A stretch of 64,000 bases of DNA. It comes from Liolophura sinensis. Taxonomy: Eukaryota; Mollusca; Polyplacophora; Chitonida; Chitonidae. The notes beneath the pieces were generated by a model. The model was given only the letters and a program-made list of their open reading frames with translations. It ran no database searches and was not told the DNA's origin. Both the position numbers and the translations under genes were made by a program. Shown here piece after piece: positions 12,296 through 26,487 of the stretch. How positions within the stretch are numbered: position 1 is the first letter of the stretch; every line of letters begins with the position of its first letter. Location: assembly GCF_032854445.1 (NCBI RefSeq), contig NC_088300.1, forward strand, positions 47,528,984 through 47,592,983. The letters are read 5' to 3'.

Positions 12296-13559
12296 ATGAT
12301 TCAGGGCTATATACATGTATTATAAACACCATAGGATTATATACCGGCATGGAAATTTAATTTTAAAAATACAATCTGTTTAGAGTTGCAATTAAAGTGA
12401 TCAGCTGCATTAGTTTCAGCAGTATCCGTCCAGTTTTGTTTTCCCATCAGCCGTTATAATTGACGCGAATATTGGATTATTATCACGAATTGCATACCAC
12501 GCGCTATTCCGGTGCTCCATGAGCATTTTAGTTGGAGAAACGCCTACAAGTCATATATATATAGCTGTTTGTATTTTAGAACTTATACCGGTATAAAACA
12601 TTCTTTCAACTTCAGATAACACACAGTTTGTGCGCCCATGGGCTATACATTATTAAATATCAACATGTAGGTGCGTTTGTGCTACATTATCTAACTTCAA
12701 TCTATCACTGTATAAAACTGAAAAATGACAGCACTATTTCGACTATTGAGCCCATCGTTGGTGATAGCAAACTCTCTGTCAAGAACATATATAAATCAGT
12801 GTTTCAGAAGGGTAGCTAAATTGTTTGTATATCACCCATATTATTTTTTAATCTTGATAAATCCACATGAACTGAAGACTGTATTATCTTGATTGTGAAA
12901 ACCTTATAGTAATTTATTTAACGGGTGGTTACATGTAATGTAACCATGTTTTGTTTTTCATGAGGTTTGAAACCGTTATTCATATTTATTTATTGCTTCC
13001 CAAAGTGGAGCGTACATGTATTTGCTGACGTTTATTTGTCTGTTTGTCTGTCCGCCCGTCCCATCTGTTTGTCAGAAACGTCACGGAAAAATTATGTACT
13101 GAATTTGATGAAACTTTGTGCACCGTCTTGGAATATTCACCTTTCCCGTTGGAATGAAGTTGGAATTTGAAAACGTACAAAACATTCTTTTCTGTGATTG
13201 GCGGTTTGGTATACACCATGTGAGAGTTGAAACATACGTACAAACACATTTTGCGCACCGTCTTGGCACAGGGTCCGAATTCAGGAATTCTTTAAATGAA
13301 CTAGGGTAAAACTAGCATTATGTTTCATCAACGTCCTTAGTATAAACCTGATCACCGAATGCTTGTTTTTAATAAAGACACTCATACATATCAAGACGTT
13401 GAGCTCCAACTTCCAATCAGATGCAATTCCATGCATGATGGTTTTAGAATCTGTGAAGTCATACAGTTTTTTTGATAGATTTTGGCATGTACCATCCGCT
13501 TACATGAAGGAGTCGTATCGAATTCGCACATTGGTTGTAGGTATACATGACACAAATCC

Positions 13560-13730
13560 TCTCCGACCGTACGTGGGAAGGTGTGTCAGCAACGTGCTGA
13601 AGTTGGTCGTGGGTTTCCCCCGGGCTCTTCCTGGTTTCCTCCCACCATAATGCTGGTCGCTGTCGTATAAGTGAAATATTCTTGAGCACGTCGTAAAACA
13701 TCAGTCAAATAGATAGATAAATAAATAAAC
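13560..13730 (+). mobile_element. SINE family C, 5' truncated
   Basis: Starts near gaccgtacgtgggaaggtgt, continues with ggtcgtgggtttcccccggg and cctcccaccataatgctggt, and ends at the ATAAGTGAAATATTCTTGAG tail, CAGTCAAAT and GATA/AAAT repeats. There is no tRNA head. Confidence 0.8.
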
Positions 13731-16485
13731 ATGAAGGAAAAGGAGAGGGACAAGCAAGGAGCCTCATGGCACTCCACATACTTTAGTATGTGTCTGGGTT
13801 TTGTTAATAACAGCATTGTGGTTTGCCCCAGTCTATATGATGCCATGGAGTATAGAATCCGTGCTTTTTCCGAATCCGTATTTTTCTACTTTGTAAGCCA
13901 GATTAACAATCCTGATATCAATTGCCCTTTGAGTGTCCATTTTAAACTACTTACAGTACTTGCGATTTCCTGTCAAAACATTCAGTTAAGAAGTCAACAT
14001 TAGTGGGTCCATATCCGATTTCTTCCCACCGTATTCTTGAAATATTCTTGAATACAGCGTAATGCGCCAATAATATAAATAAATAAATCTTAGTTCTTTA
14101 AGATTTGTTTGGCTAGAGTGGTTGTATACAGGAAATCAAAACCGCGACTTTCGTGACTAAAACGCTGCTTTACCTTTGCACTACCGGTAAGTGTTTTGTT
14201 AACGCACGTACACGGAACAGTCTAACAACTTAAGAAACGACTTTCAGATTGACAAATTCTAGGTCACACGTATATGAACGCTGCACACCTTTCCACGTAC
14301 AAAATATTTTTAAATTTAGCCCTATAATAACTTTTGCGACAGGGATTCATCTCTCGCGGGTTGACTGTAGCAAATACTGACCATATATTTGAAAACGAGA
14401 GAAAATTTCACGCATGATTACAGAAGGCACTATGCATATATGTCCTAAATTTACCTTATATAGTAGAGGTTACTTATATATCTTATGTGAGACAACCTTA
14501 CAAGGTGTGATTCTAGAGCCATATATTCCTTCTTATGAATAAGATCTGCATGTGTAGTGTATTTATTTATTTATTTATTTGACTGATGTTTACGGCCAAG
14601 AACATAGTATACTGTACAGCGTAGATTCTGACCTTGAATACATACAACTCGTCCTAATATATATGCGAAAACGTGTACAAATATGAACAAGTACATGTTT
14701 ATGCATATGACGTACAGACATAGAATATAATTTAAAACATTTAACACATGTAGATGTCATGAATTGGAAAATGAAGCGCGTCATGCTATATTCTACACCT
14801 TTAGGCATTATAATTAGTTCAAGTAAAGGTTTGCATATATACAATATGTCATTTCGATAAAATTGAGATGTGCTGAAGAGAGTGTGCTTTGTTTTCACGG
14901 AAGACGATCGTAATTATTTATGATATATAAATATACACTATATATATACCCCGTCTATTTAACTGTGTATGTAGCCTTGTGCAATCAGTACGCATGCCTG
15001 GTGATATCTGTCTCGCGTATCTGCCGTGCATGAGGAGAAATATATACGTCTTTAATGAACAGTCTATTTACTACGTGTTTGGACAGATGTGACAGTGAGT
15101 AGGATTTTACGCTTTTATTTTGCAACCACAATTCTAACATTTGAAAGTGATACACTATTTCAAGCTGCGAATGGTCGTGGGTTTCCCCACGGGTGAAGGA
15201 AATTACCAGACAGAGCTCTGACGATATCAATGCATTTCGCCAGATATATCTGTCTTACTATGTAACCCACGCGTGACCGCGCTCAAAATGACGGGAGCTG
15301 GATTATACCGCTCAACTGATCTCACTGGTGCTCGAGTACTAGTATACGATCTGAACTGAGACACTACATACTGACTCTTCCATCAGCCATGTCTTAAGTT
15401 GTCTATTTCGTGCAGGCTGTTAACTCACCATTGGAATGTATGACAGTATGTGTTGACAGATTTGAACCGCTGTATATACAAATACTTTCACTGTTATTCA
15501 TGTCTAGTGCGCGTAGTAACATTAGAAAAATGACGGTAAAGCCGCCAAATCTCCCTATACGTTATATCGTCTACTGTGGGACAGCTGGGCCATGATTACT
15601 TGCCTCAGGGAAAACTGCACAGAACCCATATGAAGGGACATAATTTTTTCATCTAAAAACTGTACAGTCTATCTATATAAATACATGTAGTCTCGCCTGG
15701 TAAAGAGCAACCAGTGGAGAGCCTCTATATATTAGTCAGACGAAGGCTGAAGCTTCACAAAGACACTCCCTTTCTAGGTTTATTTCTGCGTTATAAATTG
15801 TTACGTTATCACTGAGGAGGGAGAAATATGAGTTTATAATGTTTATATAAACATCTGTCTAAAATGGATGTGCTTCAAAGTTGTTTAGATTGTGGAATGC
15901 AAGTTACATTGAGGCGGATCATCAAAGCTATCCTGATTGATTGTTCATGTTATTAATGATAATCGTATTATAATGTCCTATAGGTGAGAAAAACGAATTG
16001 TTATTGAGTGTTAAACGTGATGATAACACAGCATTTTGAGTAATTCTAGGTCAGTAAAATTGCAATTAACATCACTACATTTTTTACATAATTCTACTTA
16101 AGCCATATGGCAACAGGATTCGTGTATTTGATACTATATATACGCATTTACAGGAACAGTTAGATTTAAACTGCGGTAAACTGACAAGGGGCCGTTTTTC
16201 ACCAATTATACGTATGGCCATTTTTCAATTATCACACTGTCGGCGTTGCTCTGGTTTTACTTTCCATACTGTAAAATTAAGGCTTTTATTCCATGTGAAA
16301 TAACAAACATCCAACATCCCCACATCCGACATCCCATCCCTAAGAAAAATACCTTGTATACGCAACGTGTACTGTTCTTATGGATAAGTGTCTTCTGGTG
16401 TAGGATCACTCCTGTTTGGTGTCAGAGCTAGCGGTTATGGCAAATGTTTTAAAGGTTTATATCACCACAGGAAGCAAATATATAC

Positions 16486-16963
16486 GGAGCCGTAAAAGTG
16501 ACATAGTGAAAAAAAAAATTGGAAGAGAAAAAAAATTACACGGTGAAAAAAAAGTTCAAAAGCACTGAACGTGGCAGCTGAGAATATGTGTTTTTAAACA
16601 GACCGGAATTGACCTGTGTAGGCGATCATGTCCGTTGTAATCCTTGTTCATGAGTTAAAACACAAGTTATTTATCCCATGATAAGGCCCTAGTCAAAACA
16701 TGTAGTTATCAGTGAGAGATGCGAGTCTGTGGCTGCCCTATTGGCTGTTTGATGGCAAACGACCTGTGATTAACCAATTAAGTCGGGGCCCCGAATTGTA
16801 AACTAGTGGACCTGAATTGTAAACTCGGAGACCCGACTTCAGAAGTTTTTTTTCCTCTTCCCCCCAAATTTTTTTTCACCATGTCATTTTTTTTTTATCT
16901 TTAAAATTTTTTTTTTTATCTTCACAAACTTCTATTTTCACCATGTCGCCATGTTACGGCTCC
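16486..16963. mobile_element. MITE-like element with A/T-rich terminal inverted repeats
   Basis: The left end, ggagccgtaaaagtgacata, pairs inversely with the right end, which stops at ttacggctcc (16954-16963). The inverted match continues into A-runs on the left and T-runs on the right for at least 30 bp, with GTGAAAAAAAA motifs repeated. The interior (about 16770-16830) has a short duplicated GAATTGTAAACT block. No ORF and no clear target-site duplication. Confidence 0.65.
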
Positions 16964-17034
16964 ATAATACGTGTATATACCCATTTGTATAACAGATGCA
17001 TGACACTGCGAGCTCAGCTGCACCAGGACAACTT

Positions 17035-17095
17035 CCCTTTCGCACCTTGATGAGTGTTCCCTTTCGTACCTAGATGAGTGTTCCCTTTATGCATA
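17035..17095. repeat. Short tandem duplication (about 25 bp x 2)
   Basis: ttccctttcgcaccttgatg agtg is followed by ttccctttcgtacctagatg agtg and a third partial ttccctttatg. Confidence 0.8.
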
Positions 17096-17149
17096 TGATG
17101 ACAGTTACTAGTAACAGCATTGTGATACGTCTACGGGTATATATACTTT

Positions 17150-19035
17150 GAGGGACCGACGATTGAGCGAAGATTTATATACGGTGAGTAGAACGAAGTG
17201 TATCTGGTATTTATACATGCTTTATCAGTTCACCTGAACAGAACTGAAAAGAGAATACTATATTTGCTTATAGTCATGTACAACTGGGGGGTTAAAATTA
17301 AGCCTGAGGGTCATTAAGAGGTTAGTGATATGACTGGATGAATGTATTCATATAAAGCTGGAGCATAAGTAATGTCAAGGTAACAAATCTCAAATATAGA
17401 AAGTAACACGCATGTGCAATGTGCAAATGTTTTGTCTAACGTATTGGGTATTTGATATAGCACTTTATTTTATTCATCTCAAATATGACATTTGGGGTCT
17501 CAATTTAATCTCTAGGTCATGTGCTGATCCCATGCTGTGGCACATATATAGACCGGTACTGAAGCACATTCTGTCCATCACCGTAGGATTATAGTGACCT
17601 CACCAGAATTGCGACCTGAAGTACATTCTTATGTAGTCGGCAAGTTTAGTAACTTTACAGGTAAGCCTATGCAGGATGCGCTGATTGTTTCCTTAATCGA
17701 AAGTTCAAGTCCCCTTACGCCAGGTTTTTTGTTTTCACTTCTGTTTGTGTCTTCATATGGTATTATACAGATATAATGTTGTGTTGACAGTTTATATCGT
17801 TATGTTGGGTACCGTTCCTGAGTGGTGCTAGGACAGAAGCACTAGGTGTGGGCTCAGTCCCAGTCTTGGACATTCCTGTCCTTGGGTCTAACGTTCACTG
17901 AAAATAACCTTGTAGTCTATCAATGTGGCCGTCACACGTGGGAATCTTCGACAGTACCCTATGTTTCTTCTGATATTTGGAACATTTTTGGTCTTCTCTA
18001 ATTGTATTAGGGAGTATTTAGTTTCTTTTTTGTCACATGGTTTGACCATCTAATGAACAACATACTCATATCTTTACTTTTCTGAAAAGCTGGGAAATAA
18101 ATTTAATGTTCTGCTTTCAGCACTACTAATATCTGTCCCAAAAATTGGAAGAATTAGGGTAACTTGACAAAGATCGGTGGTTTAACCCCAGGGACTCCGC
18201 TACCCATAAAACATTGGTAAATTCTCGAGTATGACCTTGACAAATAATAAAAAAAAATAAATCTAATTTAAATGTGTAGGTATTGTGGGACTGTCGAAAT
18301 GTGGATGTCTTCTGATGACCTAAGTAAAGTGATGACAAACGTAATCATCAAAACTTTGCTTTAAGCGAGCATTGACACACCTTCACAATGTCAAGGCCAG
18401 TACAGGATGACCGTTCAGTGGATTCTGTACAAACCTTGCCTCAGCATATGAAGATGCCGTTGTCTTGTCTCATTCGTTATGCCTCGTATAATCACTTAGT
18501 GCGATGGCGGCGACATTTACAGGTGGAAAATATTTACATATTAGAAATACTAAATCATTTAGATGGTTTGATGGCATAAACTTCTGTTACTTATTACGAA
18601 GTGGCGATAATGAAGTTACAAGTTTCTCATTAGTGCATACATGCATGCATGTATGTATAAATGTCGTTCTTGTCATTGCACGTTGGGTATACGAACATAT
18701 TATCTGCTTCTGATTGTCTGTTGTAGGCGAGACCGTCCACGCCAAGGAGAAATCACCAGTTATTCAGATAAAGAATTCCACTGCTAAACAACGTCAAGAT
18801 GGCTTCTGAAAACCTGAACAAAAGTCCAGAAAAGAAATCAAAGAAGGGTTTTATCCCAAAAATCCGTTCAGAGAAATGGGAACTGTCTAATGTTCTCTCA
18901 CAGTTTTGTGCGTGCGGCTACTCACAGGAGTTTGATCTCTCAACAAGGTACTCAATGCAACTGCCAGAGGGACCATCTCAGCAAGATTTCAGTACCAGAA
19001 ATCTCCGTGACGGACAGCCTTTGCGGATACATTAA
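17150..19035 (+). CDS. Candidate spliced transcript with small ORF (18799-19035, 78 aa)
   Basis: A TATA-like run near 17138 precedes a possible first exon ending at 17184 (ATACG/gtgagt). Further exon-like segments are 17587-17660 (ccgtag acceptor, gtaagc donor), 18445-18522 (tcag acceptor, gtggaa donor) and 18727 onward (ttgtag acceptor). The last carries an ORF from ATG 18799 in a strong context (AAGATGG): MASENLNKSPEKKSKKGF at the start, a lysine/serine-rich first third, two cysteines, and an end at TAA 19035. An alternative short ORF begins at 18448 and ends upstream of it. Neither matches a family I know. The splice sites are the main support; this could be a non-coding RNA or chance. Confidence 0.28.
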
Positions 19036-19507
19036 TGCGTTTTCATGAGACTTATATATAGACTTTGATGGTATGGTTTATATCCGGTATTGAATATATA
19101 CAGACAGATTTATTTAAACCTTTCATCATTATTTATCCATGAAATTACTTCATTAACTTTTTTTGTCAGTATCTAAGTTTACACAAGGTACACGTATATC
19201 CACGCCACTATAATATACATGTAGGTGACAACCTTATATCATCGCTACATTACAGCATGTAACCAAAGTTCTGAAACTATCGATGCAATAGGAGAGCGAA
19301 AGAGTTATCTCGTCGTTCATTTGGGAATCAATGAAAGTATACCGTAATTCTTCCAAAATGTCGGACACTCTAGAAATTCAGACTCCCCACCCCAACGCCC
19401 AGGTATTTAAACTTCTGAGAACGCTGCCGAATGAGGTGGCCGCTTGTTCTTCCTCTACTATCAGCCATTGATCAATGTGCGCTGAGGTACCAGTACAATA
19501 ACCACCA

Positions 19508-19539
19508 CCCCCCCCCCCCCCAAAAAAGGGGGGGGGGGG
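19508..19539. repeat. C14-A6-G12 self-complementary tract
   Basis: Fourteen C, six A and twelve G in direct succession form a perfect GC-only hairpin stem with an A6 loop. It can also form G-quadruplex/i-motif structures. Confidence 0.95.
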
Positions 19540-22228
19540 AACAACTGGACGAAGGACCTGACTTTCAGCAGATCAACGCCGTCACAAAAACACTTCTCAG
19601 AAATACTTACTGTACCTACATGACCACACTCAGAAAAGAAAGCGGGCCATGATTCCGATTTCATCAAAACCCTACCGGGTATAATCCTAGTAAGTTCTCC
19701 GTAATATTTTATACAAAACTTCCGATCTAGTTTTGGAATTGAAAATGAAGTGCCCAACCCGGAAGATATCCAGATGATAAATTGCATTGAATCAAAATAT
19801 ATTCCATAAAAACACACGCCATTAGTGATTCCCACTTATCGAATGCAACAAGCTGTAATCCCAACGTAATGAACTCAAACTTGTCGGGACTATGAGCCAG
19901 GTGCCTAATATAACCTGTCCGCTTTGGGTTATTGGATTCGCAGTTTCCTCTCCCGAACAACTTATCAGCCTTGTTAAACCACCATGTGATTTGAACGCCC
20001 ACGTGACGTGGCTGTGGTAGATCAAAGAAAATTCCGCCTGAATCCAACTGGAGTAAAGAGGGTACCAATATATTACACAATGTAATCACTTTCACCATCC
20101 ATTCCTTTCTAAAGCTCCACAGTATTGTAATTAAAATTTAAATGTGAAATGATTTTTTTAAGGTACAATTTATTTGCGGGCATGCATGTAATCTGCAGAC
20201 TCTTGAGTCCCAGTGTTTTAGGCAGCGGACAGTCAAAAAGGGCGGGAAATAATGTGAGGGTCTGAAGTCTGTGTGTGAATTTACCTTAAATAAAAACTAA
20301 AATCGATTTGTTGAAACAATCAAACGTTTTTGATTCGTCAAGATATTGACACATGTTTAACACTGTGATGAAATATTTTGGAATTGAAGGTAACCTCTTT
20401 AGAGCCTCTTACACTGTGGTATATTACTGCCCAATTTCCCGGGCCCCAACCCTGTACCTACACGTACGTTACCATAGTGTGAGAATTTAATACATTTAAA
20501 CAATGTTGTAAATTGTTGTAAATCTCTTGACTTGAAATCATTTGCATTTCAAGTCAACTTTATAACCCTGCTATGTTCCCAGCACGTGTGAAATGCTGAA
20601 CATGGCCCGAGGTGACTTGCAGGGGACATGTAATTTCTGCCATCATGTGAGACTGCTCTGAACAGATGGCAGCACACAAATTATACCTAGTCCTTTCACA
20701 CAGTTCTGAGCCGGTATTAGTCGGAGAGCGTGAGGTTTGAAGATTTCTCGACCAGTGAAACCTTTATTTTTACTTATGAATTAAAATGAAGAAAGTATCA
20801 AGCAACAGGTGTTACAAACCTGTAAATTTCAAAGTTTACTGTCTAAGTTTACTAGGTACACTGCACCGGGAAAAGCATTATCCGGGGAACAGTGTTGTTC
20901 GCTTACAGACCCTGAAATATATGTAATAATTAAACCATTAAATGCTTTTCAGTGATAAAGATGTTTGTCGTCAAGCTCCCTTAAAATGCAGTGGAATGTT
21001 TTCCACGATTCACGCAGGTATTGTCTCATTACAAGATAGTCCAGACAGTTTCAGTTCTCGTTTTCATAAAATGGCGATCATATACCCAACGTCCATTGGT
21101 TGAACATTGTGTTCGCAACTGTGGAACTGGATACCTTGGAAATTTGCCCAATACCTACTTCATATTACAACCATTTTTTAACATTGTATTTGTGCAAGGC
21201 TACTTCCATTCTGTTTCATTTTCTGAGAGCTCGCAGTCACGTGTGCGTAAATGTCTTATAGGTAACTGACACCATACAGAATTCAACATTAACCAATCAG
21301 ATGAACGTATTTTGATTGACCCGCCTCTTGGAATAACGAGTTGGCACTATTGTAAATCCTTCCGCCAAATCTATGCTAGCAAAGTTTGATTTGACACACT
21401 GTCACATGCACAATGATGACTCAGCACATTTTCTGGAGTCTTTGCATTTGACTTTGTTACAAAATCATTTCACTAAAGCCATCATACATTTATATGCAGA
21501 GTCATGCAGATATATTAGTAATGTTCACGACATATTTAATCTATTTACCGTAGTAAGAATTGAAAACAATTACCAAAACAACACATGGTCCAATAGGGTC
21601 TCTGCTGTAGGCCTAATTGAGGGAACTTCAAGGAACTTCAAAGTTGCGATTGCTTATCAGTACAATTCGGCTGTTTATATTTGAATACACTCAGTCAGTT
21701 CTAGGCTGACATCTCCTCAGTGAACTTTCCACATAATGAATTGTTACATCATTAGAGCCTACATTTGGAAGGTGCGAAGACGTAGGGTGAAAATGGATTT
21801 TCACATAACAGCAAACCTGTAATGCCGAGCCTAATTTCGGTAAGTCAGAGCAGTACATAGCCCCAATAGTGTCGAACAGCTTTTCTGGTATTGGCGTAGC
21901 GTCGTTAAAGTCTCAAGGCCAACAGTATTAATTTCGTACTCAACGAAGGTCCAGACCGATTCTCTTTGTTATCGAACAAGTCTCGTGCAAATAAGACACC
22001 ATCCTAAAGACCTGCTTTCCGCACCCACCACCATATGCCCCCACTCGCATTAGCATAGCTTTATTATTTTCTAGTCTTACTGCTCCACTATGAAGCTGGA
22101 CATGCGAGTAGGCCTATATGTAACTCCTTCAACGACGCAAGGCCAATGTAAGAAAAGGAGTTGGAGTCTTTCGGGGCTAAGCAGTGCACTGTTCATGTTA
22201 GACAATGTTTTGTTCAACCTACAGAAAT

Positions 22229-22229
<1 letters not shown>

Positions 22230-22259
<30 letters not shown>
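22230..22259. repeat. Poly(A) run, 30 bp
   Basis: Uninterrupted A run. No retroelement or retrocopy body could be recognised upstream of it. Confidence 0.9.
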
Positions 22260-22260
<1 letters not shown>

Positions 22261-23106
22261 AACTTTTTCATGATCGCCTAAAAATGCCCCCTCCCCTCTT
22301 CCTTCCCACCCGGTCACCGTCTTACAAAGCTCCTCTCAGGTGAACCCAGCTGTGTTTTAGGCGACAGTTCTCGTTAAATCATGAGTAAAGACCGAATAGG
22401 CATTTTTCAAATTATGGTTCTTTTGTTTCTCTTTTTGCCAGCCAAAACAAATCAGATTATCAGGCGATCAACACATTTTTAGACAAGAGGAAAATGTTTT
22501 TTATTCCGGTGCGATTCCGACAACATAAAATTGTTCATTGTGAAAAGCTGCTTCTTCAATGAATTGACATCACTTTACCACATGACACCACCTTCTAGAT
22601 TAAAATTCTCGTCATTTATTGGGTGTTTCCACTGTAATGGGTGGCAAGATCTGTTAAGTCTATAGGAGGTATTTGTGGGAGCGAGGCCTTGATGTTGAGT
22701 TAGCCCTGAAAAGGATCACCCATTTCCCCATTTCACACCCACAAGGCTCATAGTGACGCCACCTGTGGTAAAGCCTCAAATACTGTCCGAAATTTTGGAA
22801 GAATTATTGTACATAGAAGAGACCACTGAAATATCATTTGTTCTCATGACACATTAGCCTGTATCAGAAATTGGAGGTTTTCACTTAACCAAGACATGAA
22901 TAAAATGTGGTAAAGACCCTTGTCTTCGAACCCCTAGGATACACGACGTGTAGGTTCAATCTAAATCTAAGACAGGGATTCATGACCTCCAAGCCTCACC
23001 CACCCCACCTTCTTTTCCCACTCTCATTGTTTGTTTGGCCTTCGGTGTGATATTACATTGACTACATGTATGTACTCAGCATACGGGTGTGTTATTCATA
23101 AAAGCA

Positions 23107-23235
23107 AGATGATTTATTTATTTATTTATTTGATTGTTGTTTTAGGCCGCACTCAAGAATATTTCACTTATACAACGGCGGCCAGCGTTATGGTGGGAGG
23201 AGAGCGGGCAGATCCCGTAGGGATTATGGACACGC
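23107..23235 (-). mobile_element. SINE family C, 3' half
   Basis: In reverse orientation: (ATTT)n, gattgttgttttaggccgca, CTCAAGAATATTTCACTTAT, then the gtgggaggagagcgggcaga block. The head is absent. Confidence 0.78.
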
Positions 23236-26200
23236 AAACGGACGAACGCACAACAACCTGATTAATGGAAACATCACAGACATATTCAAGTGACATGGTT
23301 GAATTTTTAAACAAATTCTGAGTGTGACGTCGTAACGAAGCTTTAAACTTCGTTCATAAACGAAATCACTCAGTTGAAATAAAAAGTATTCATTGAGTAT
23401 GTAGCTTGTCCGAGCCCGGAGAATCCCTGCTGTTATTCAAATTCAACACAGAGAGGGCGGACCATTTTGCTTCATTAATGTTTAACGGGAAGGGCCCGAA
23501 GCATATGCGCAGTGTTCGGAAAGTTCCCGATGATACCGACTTTCGATCAGTCGACGTACTCGGATAATTTCGAATATTGATACACATAGATACAATCAGA
23601 GTATAGCGGCTTATCCAGCATTGAGAAAAGGTCACAAATAATCTTCTCATTAAACTAGGAATCAGAAACTTTTATTGTTCGAAGTTTAACATCCCCTGCC
23701 AATAACAACCCTTTTCTTTCTTCAGTGTTCTCCACCGTTCAATCTGACAACCAATTACAACTCTAGACTTGCTTGTCAATCAGTCGAGCTCATTTTTACG
23801 CTTCTGTTTTTTGGCCGATCCTGTCACGAGCGAGCCGTAAGTCCTTCTTTCATGCGTGCAATCAGCTATGTTTGTTTACATATGAAGTTGACCGAACGCT
23901 GTGCTGTACTCCATTTCCACTGAATTGACAGCGCCTTATTTAAATATTCTGGCCGAATTTTCATTTTTTTTAAACATTCACTTAACGTACTTTGCTGGTG
24001 GTGGGATTAACGAAAATGTTGTGAATTTTACTTCTTGTGAAAAATACCCAATACTCAGCTCATTCTGCAATAACACCAAAATACCTTATATTTGGGCGAC
24101 CATGTCACTTTAAACAAAAGTAAAGAAGAACCTTTCCTTCTAATGTAATTCACGACACAGCTGTGCGGTTTATTGTTCAATCTTAAATATAATTCCCAAA
24201 AATATTAACATGAAAAGCAATTGAGTAGAGTGTGTTCAAACTGAAAACACAAACACAGCCACCGTCCACGTCACGAACGCCAGGACAGTTCCATTTTCCT
24301 AATAAAAAAAAGGGGAATTTAGGTTGTACTGTGAGTGCGTCTACTTCCTCCAAAATCTGACAGATTTTGCATTTTTCCAGAATGAAGTAAATACTTCAAA
24401 CCTTCGGACCATCGTTCTCAAACAGTGGACAACTCTCGTCTGCTGTGCGCTACCTACATGATTTGAACACGACAAGCTACGTCTTATTTCTTAATTCCTG
24501 TCTTAGCGATGACGTAATATAGTGCCGGTGTGTTACAGGGGAACAATGGTACACCCGACTTGGACGCTAGTCGCCATCAAGCCAGAAAAAGTATCCCGTT
24601 GCAATTACGCCAGAGACAGGATCGTCTATATCATTTCATTTAGGCCACAAGATCTTAAGCAATAATGTTACATGTTCGAATCAAGCTCGGTTTCATCCGT
24701 TCATATCTAGGAACTCAGTTTAGGGTGTGAAATATTCTTCAGAAGGACGTCAAAACTCTAATAAAATGTGTAAAAACAAGAATTCTTTAAGACGAATACT
24801 TTTCTAATTTTGTAGGCTCCATTAATTATGCTTGTTTGGCAAGAATCGCGTGCCACGAAAACATTGCGCAGATATTGTAATAGTAAGTGGGGAGGTTAAG
24901 GCCATCATCGTACTCGTGCAAGTGTTATTTTGTTCCATCGCCCGACGATAGTACGGTGATGGCTGTAACCGGCTTCCATTCAAGAAACCAATACACCGGT
25001 TATGATCTGTATCATATTAAGCAGTTAAATCATTATACCATGACAATTAGGTGCAGTAGAGCACCGTCACAAGTAACAATAGCAATCAGTGATACAGGAG
25101 TCATTACAGTTCAGGCGTGGAGCTGAAACAATCTACAACTTTCAACAAAACCGTCATAAAATCACAAGGTAGACAAAGAGGCCATTTGAAACAGCATTGA
25201 AACACAGCTGACCAGGATATTTACATCAGCAACCATTAAACAATTAGCTGTACATTTCTGTGTAGCAACGAACCGTTAAGGTCGAAATAATTCCAACCAG
25301 TTTTGCACAGCCATACAGAAACTAAACAAATACCTTTAATCAGGAACTAGATCAAGATATTCTTACAAACGAAAACGATTATACCTGTAGCAATGTATTG
25401 TTCAAAGGTATACAATGAAACAAATACTGCATAAATTATCATCGGAACACTCGTAATAAGGCCTATAGGTATCTTCATTATAATTTTCCTCAAAATAATT
25501 GAAGCTAGGAAAAACTGCCAAAAAAGGGATATCTTAACGGCTAATCTGAACTGCGCGGGCAAGAACAAACAATTCGTAATGGATTTCAGGAAGCTAATAA
25601 TTAATAAATTAACCGCATGTACTGTCATCACATGCAGGCTCCATTTCACTTCACTCATTCTTTTGGTTTCCGCATCGGTTTCCTCACTTGGTAATTGCAC
25701 TGGGTTTCCGCCCTTCGTTAAGGTGCTCCATTTCCGCCAGCCGAGTCACAGTGTGTATGTATCTGGTCTTCATATTCCTCTACGTTAAGATGAAGCATGT
25801 TAATTGTTTATATGCCCATTTCTGTGCTGAGGCCTGGACGTATCTCATCCCATATCCACCATTCCTCCCGTATACCAGTAAAGATAACCACCCCATATAC
25901 GGATGCGTTTTCCATTTGTCTCACTAAAATTGCATGCACATTACATTAGGATTTGCATACATGTGTGACAGTTGCTAAAAATAAGGTACTGATTTGTTAT
26001 ATATGTACGTATTCAAGTTATGATGTGGTTTGTGTCTTAATGTGCTTTTATTGCGTGCAACACCTTTTTGCAACGTATATGTACAGCCGTGATATATCTG
26101 TGTTTTGTTCTATCTTTGGTAGTTTTCTCCAATCATATTATAGGCCTCTTGTAAATTCCATGCTCTCAGTATACACTCTGACGTCACTTTGTACAGAGAA

Positions 26201-26487
26201 GGCAGTGATTTTAGCCCATTCCATTTTGTCCACAGATCATACTGCATAAAACCAAGATTTCCCTGTCCATCGTGATTTCACTGTGGAATCCATTGTTTCC
26301 ACTTATCATAATAATGAACATTATCTTTCCTTTAACTTGCCTTAGCTTTCAAATTAAACCTCCTTGTTGCGGTCAATATTTGAAACTTTGCTGCATAACT
26401 ACATGTTTCAATATACTTAAACTTCATCCTTCATCGTCGCACAGTGTGAAATATGTCATGCATATGGCCATTTCCTGTCAATGGCAC

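Larger units (their letters stand above)
10240..16480. other. Intergenic, SINE-bearing, no gene seen
   Basis: AT-rich DNA with the possible SINE at 12097, the family C copy at 13560, SINE-tail fragments near 14020-14100 and 14558-14600, and TATA/ATTT microsatellites. Open frames here show no protein-like composition or paired splice sites that I could support. Confidence 0.55.
19060..26480. other. Intergenic, no gene supported
   Basis: Contains the C14-A6-G12 tract, the 30-bp A run and the SINE at 23107. The longest open frames (about 120 codons near 19461-20098, 117 codons at 25347-25700) lack splice context or recognisable domains. Confidence 0.5.

Noticed and set aside
25347-25700. 117-codon hydrophobic minus-strand frame that might be a receptor fragment
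   Set aside because: No recognisable transmembrane-receptor motif and no flanking exon-like sequence. Hydrophobicity is expected from T-rich codons.
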